The notes under the pieces are model-generated. The model did not search any database. It was not told where the DNA came from and saw only the letters and a program-made list of their open reading frames with translations. Below, one piece after another: positions 14,447 to 16,461 of a stretch of 16,461 bases of DNA. The stretch's first letter is position 1; every line of letters starts with the position of its first letter. The stretch is from positions 1-16,461 of the forward strand of contig CAVBBP010000051.1 of the NCBI GenBank assembly GCA_963593685.1, in the 5' to 3' direction. This DNA comes from W0P28-013 sp963593685. Lineage in GTDB: Bacteria; Bacteroidota; Bacteroidia; Bacteroidales; Paludibacteraceae. Made by a program: the position numbers and the translations under genes.

Positions 14447-14482
14447 TTCACACTTTATACACTTTCCACACTAATTTGCCTT

Positions 14483-14896
14483 TTACTTTTCGAAAATAGG
14501 TTGTGCTGGTTCTATGCGTCGGCCGAGTGCATCGTACTGCACACCATCGACCACGATAATCAGTTGCCCGCCCACAATGTATTTTTCTACTTGCCGCACA
14601 GGGCTATTTGCGCTGTTTGTGGCAGGTTCGATAGCGTTAGGGTCATCTTCTTTGTACACACCATAGACTATTGTCAGTTGGTCGATGCTTTCGGCAGGCA
14701 CTCGTAGCTGCTCTACTCCATCGATAGTCAGCACGGCTGCTCCTTGGTCGAAATTCACCTTTGGCATAGCCGTTAGTCGGTAGCACTTGTTTGTGCCGTT
14801 CACCCATGCATACACAGCGTCTTTTTCCACCTCCTGCGCATGTATGGTCAAAATCATAGCCCATAGGCTACACAATAATAGAACGATTTTTTTCAT
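14483..14896 (-). CDS. Small secreted protein of unknown function next to the DGR target
   Basis: A 137-aa protein I do not recognise. Its signal peptide is MKKIVLLLCSLWAMILTIHA. Residues about 28-78 (YAWVNGTNKCYRLTAMPKVN, then ESIDQLTIVYG) resemble in layout the short beta module after the signal peptide of the DGR target: W-x-N-G, then a strand, then a segment of the form I-D-x-I/L-T. The C-terminus, KYIVGGQLIIVVDGVQYDAL followed by GRRIE, resembles the short beta tails seen at the ends of Bacteroidota secreted proteins. It has no variable region and no lipobox. Its place between the target and the accessory gene suggests a link to the DGR or to display of the target, which is only inference. 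It has its own 3' hairpin and flanking repeats, so it may be a separate unit. Confidence 0.7.
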   Translation of the reverse strand: MKKIVLLLCSLWAMILTIHAQEVEKDAVYAWVNGTNKCYRLTAMPKVNFDQGAAVLTIDGVEQLRVPAESIDQLTIVYGVYKEDDPNAIEPATNSANSPVRQVEKYIVGGQLIIVVDGVQYDALGRRIEPAQPIFEK

Positions 14897-14919
14897 AGGC
14901 GTTGTTTTTTTATTATTTC

Positions 14920-15140
14920 AAATTTCAGAGTTCAGAGTTCAGGGTTTCAGGGTTGTGGAATCGTTGAACTGTTGATTTGTGGATTTGGTTATTTGGTTGA
15001 TTGGTCGTTGAAAAGTTGAAAAGTTTAACGCATTGATGAAAGCCTGTGCGGCAAAAATAATTTTCAAATAATTAAGTAATTGGAAATTAGATAATTGGGT
15101 AATTAAAAAAGTCTTTTGTCTTTATTCCTTATTCTTTATT
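14920..15140. repeat. Intergenic repeat tract between the small secreted protein and MutS-Avd genes
   Basis: No gene seen in 14897-15215. It holds TTTCAGAGTTCAGAGTTCAG words (14925-14950), GTTGAAAAGTTGAAAAG (15007-15023), GTTTAACGCATTG (inverse of a word at 12137-12150), AATTA words, and GTCTTTTGTCTTTATTC (15110-15126), which recurs at 16341. A possible weak leftward -7 box, TATTTTTG, is at 15059-15052 without a good -33. Confidence 0.6.
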
Positions 15141-15142
15141 CT

Positions 15143-15168
15143 CGGGACATGGCATGCCGCGTCCTTAC
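15143..15168. terminator. Hairpin B variant after the MutS-Avd gene
   Basis: CGGGACATGGCATGCCGCGT then CCTTAC: the GGCATGCC core with imperfect GGAC/GTCC arms. It lies 48 bp past the stop at 15216, the same relation as for the other copies. Confidence 0.4.
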
Positions 15169-15215
15169 TTTACAAACTTTCTACTTTACACTTTATACAC
15201 TTTATACACTTTTCA

Positions 15216-15938
15216 CTAAAAATCCCTTTTCACTAAATTCTGCAAATTATATCTTCGCCAGTTGGCTAAATGTTTGTCCACTTCTACCATGTCGAACGCC
15301 ATTTGGGCGTAGAGATTGCCGGGCATCTGTTTGCAGTCGTTCAGTATGCGGCAGAGCAGGCGCACCTCTACCATCTTCTCTTCGGCGGCCTCTATATAGG
15401 CAATGCGCCGCTGTTTGTCCCGCTCCTTATTGGCCCGATAGACCTGCACCAGCACGCCAAACAGGGTGCGTTTCAAGTCCTCGCCCAAGGTGTAGCGGTA
15501 GTCTTTCGCGAAATGTCTGCTCGCCGTCAGGCTCTTGAGCAACACATCGTACACCGCTTTGAATACGGGCAAATGTTCGTAGCGCGGCGTTGTCATCTCC
15601 TCCAGAGCGTCCTCGTCGGCAGGCAGCAAGCCCATTTTCCACGCTTCGAAAGTGTCGCTACACTTCTCCGCCACACAGATATAGACCGTTTCGTCGCTCT
15701 CGTGCGGTGCGGCTATCTGCGGAAAAAATTTCGGCAGACTCTGCAGCGGAAACCCCACCGTAACGATGGTTTGGCTCACCTTTTTGATGTAGCGTACCGA
15801 CGGTTTGAACCCAAACTGCCTGTGGAGATAGTAGGCCGACTGCTCGTAGGCTTTCCAAAAAGAGCCTTCGCGCAGCAACAGAATTTTCTGCTCTGCATCG
15901 GCCTGTTGCTCCAATGCCAACCGCTCCTCAATCGTCAT
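15216..15938 (-). CDS. DGR accessory protein: MutS domain I-like N-terminus fused to Avd-like four-helix C-terminus
   Basis: A 240-aa protein. I chose the ATG at 15938 because GGGAGGTG lies 5 nt before it; in-frame ATGs at 15962 and 15995 lack this. Residues 17-93 follow MutS domain I: KILLLREGSFWKAYEQSAYY aligns with the ILLFYRMGDFYELFYDDA region, and TVGFPLQSLPKFFPQI with the MAGIPYHAVENYL region. The mismatch-wedge motif F-x-E is F27-W28-K29 here, so the Glu is lost. Residues 121-236 (LPVFKAVYDVLLKSL, YRYTLGEDLKRTLFGVLVQV, YRANKERDKQRRIAYIEAA, RLLCRILNDCKQM, VDKHLANWRRYN) fit the Avd four-helix bundle, which forms a pentamer and binds the DGR reverse transcriptase in known systems. A MutS-like accessory class has been reported in DGR surveys (from memory). 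The gene is on the same strand as the target, upstream of it. Confidence 0.82.
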   Translation of the reverse strand: MTIEERLALEQQADAEQKILLLREGSFWKAYEQSAYYLHRQFGFKPSVRYIKKVSQTIVTVGFPLQSLPKFFPQIAAPHESDETVYICVAEKCSDTFEAWKMGLLPADEDALEEMTTPRYEHLPVFKAVYDVLLKSLTASRHFAKDYRYTLGEDLKRTLFGVLVQVYRANKERDKQRRIAYIEAAEEKMVEVRLLCRILNDCKQMPGNLYAQMAFDMVEVDKHLANWRRYNLQNLVKRDF

Positions 15939-15943
15939 GCCTG

Positions 15944-15951
15944 CACCTCCC
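15944..15951 (-). promoter_or_regulatory. Strong ribosome binding site of the MutS-Avd gene
   Basis: GGGAGGTG on the - strand, 5 nt before the ATG at 15938. Such a site is uncommon here, where most starts follow A-rich sequence; it decides the start. Confidence 0.6.
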
Positions 15952-16067
15952 TTACTTGACATACAAAAATAACGGATTGCAAAAACAATCAGCACATTTC
16001 CGAAGAGGAAACAAGCCGCTGCAATGCATACATTTTAACAGCAAAAACGCCGAAAACGCCCTATTTC

Positions 16068-16081
16068 TGTGTGTGTGTGTG
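16068..16081. repeat. (TG)7 dinucleotide tract
   Basis: Seven TG units in the leader of the MutS-Avd gene, 130 bp before its ATG. Slippage could alter the leader but not a reading frame. Confidence 0.8.
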
Positions 16082-16136
16082 CCGATATGTGCTGTGGTAT
16101 TCCTCACGCCGTGTATGCTTGTTTGGTATTACGCTG

Positions 16137-16169
16137 CAAAGATAGTAAAAATAATTGATAAAGTAGCAA
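16137..16169 (-). promoter_or_regulatory. Leftward promoter upstream of the MutS-Avd gene
   Basis: On the - strand TTGC (16169-16166), 21 bp, TATCTTTG (16144-16137). The spacer matches the TraB/GumN promoter except for two extra bases. It would give a 190-nt leader. Confidence 0.6.
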
Positions 16170-16380
16170 GTAGCAAGTAGCAAGACAAATTAGGAATTAG
16201 GAATGAGGAGTGAGGAGTGAATTATAACTCTGACTAAAACAAAGACGAAGACGATTTCAAATTTCAAATTTCAGATTTCAAATTGCGCTTCGCGCTGGTT
16301 TCAAAGTTTCAGGTTTTAAGTTGCGCACAAGTCTTGGTCTAAAGTCTTTTGTCTTTATTCTTTATTCTTTATTCTATGAC
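16163..16380. repeat. Intergenic repeat tract at the right edge
   Basis: GTAGCAA tandem (16163-16184), TTAGGAATTAGGAATGAGG words (16189-16219), GACGAAGACG, TTTCAAATTTCAAATTT words (16255-16286), a GCGCTTCGCGC palindrome, and TTTATTCTTTATTCTTTATT (16353-16372). The first two follow the promoter in the same order as at 11858-11945. Confidence 0.7.
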
Positions 16381-16461
16381 CTATAACCTCTCACCCTTAA
16401 TATCCAGTAGGCGGTTGTCGTTTGGGGCAGCCAGCCACCTCGCAGCGGTAAATTTGGCTCT
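16381..16461 (-). other. Possible C-terminus of a gene continuing past the right edge
   Basis: On the - strand 26 codons run from the edge to a TAG at 16381, ending APNDNRLLDIKGERL. Too short to identify. Another frame is also open to 16373, so the coding frame is uncertain. If real, it is the gene upstream of MutS-Avd; it could be part of the DGR, but nothing in it shows that. Confidence 0.2.

Larger units (their letters stand above)
15939..16136 (-). other. Leader region of the MutS-Avd gene
   Basis: About 190 nt between the promoter at 16137 and the ATG. It contains the (TG)7 tract, a possible second -7 box TATTTTTG (15971-15964) with no good -33, and only very short frames. No template repeat is visible in it. 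Confidence 0.4.

Noticed and set aside
16384..16461. Template repeat at the right edge
   Set aside because: The stretch has AAC GAC AAC CGC codons but does not match the constant positions or the GC-rich end of the variable region.

Overview
The window looks like chromosome of an anaerobic, probably gut-associated member of Bacteroidales. The evidence is repeated promoters of the Bacteroidota type (TTG, 19-21 bp, TAnnTTTG), FISUMP-type secreted proteins, a Bacteroidota-style PIN toxin-antitoxin pair, a 2-hydroxyacyl-CoA dehydratase activase operon, and polyvalent phage protein domains. All family calls come from reading the translated sequence; no search was run.

Left part (1-5270): the 3' portion of a giant phage-type polyvalent gene (HExxH motif, a large polyvalent domain, a MuF C-terminal-like domain) runs in from beyond the left edge. 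It breaks off inside a domain near 4150, where it enters an intergenic repeat, and its reading frame ends inside the 3' end of a convergent FISUMP lipoprotein gene. The 377-bp gap that follows holds two divergent promoters and a G9 tract.

Middle (5268-11838): a three-gene + strand operon encodes a double BadF/HgdC-type ATPase (593 aa), a DUF2229-type dehydratase-like protein (828 aa, ATGA overlap) and a TetR regulator. Converging on it are an HdeD-like membrane protein and a secreted TraB/GumN protein.

Right part (11839-16461): all genes are on the - strand: a PIN toxin-antitoxin pair, a 345-aa secreted protein whose C-terminus has the codon signature of a diversity-generating retroelement (DGR) variable region, a small secreted protein, and a protein that fuses a MutS domain I-like N-terminus to an Avd-like four-helix C-terminus. 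The last is a DGR accessory factor. The reverse transcriptase and template repeat are not in the window, so this is part of a DGR locus; the rest may lie past the right edge. This is the most interesting part of the window.

The intergenic DNA of the right part, and the piece at 4151-4260, is built from a recurring set of short modules: a C-run/G-run unit (A), a GTAGGGACGC hairpin (B), tandem 7-9-mers, and a promoter with a nearly constant spacer. Hairpin B lies just after the stop codon of four - strand genes. A composite B+A element of about 85 bp follows both FISUMP-type genes.
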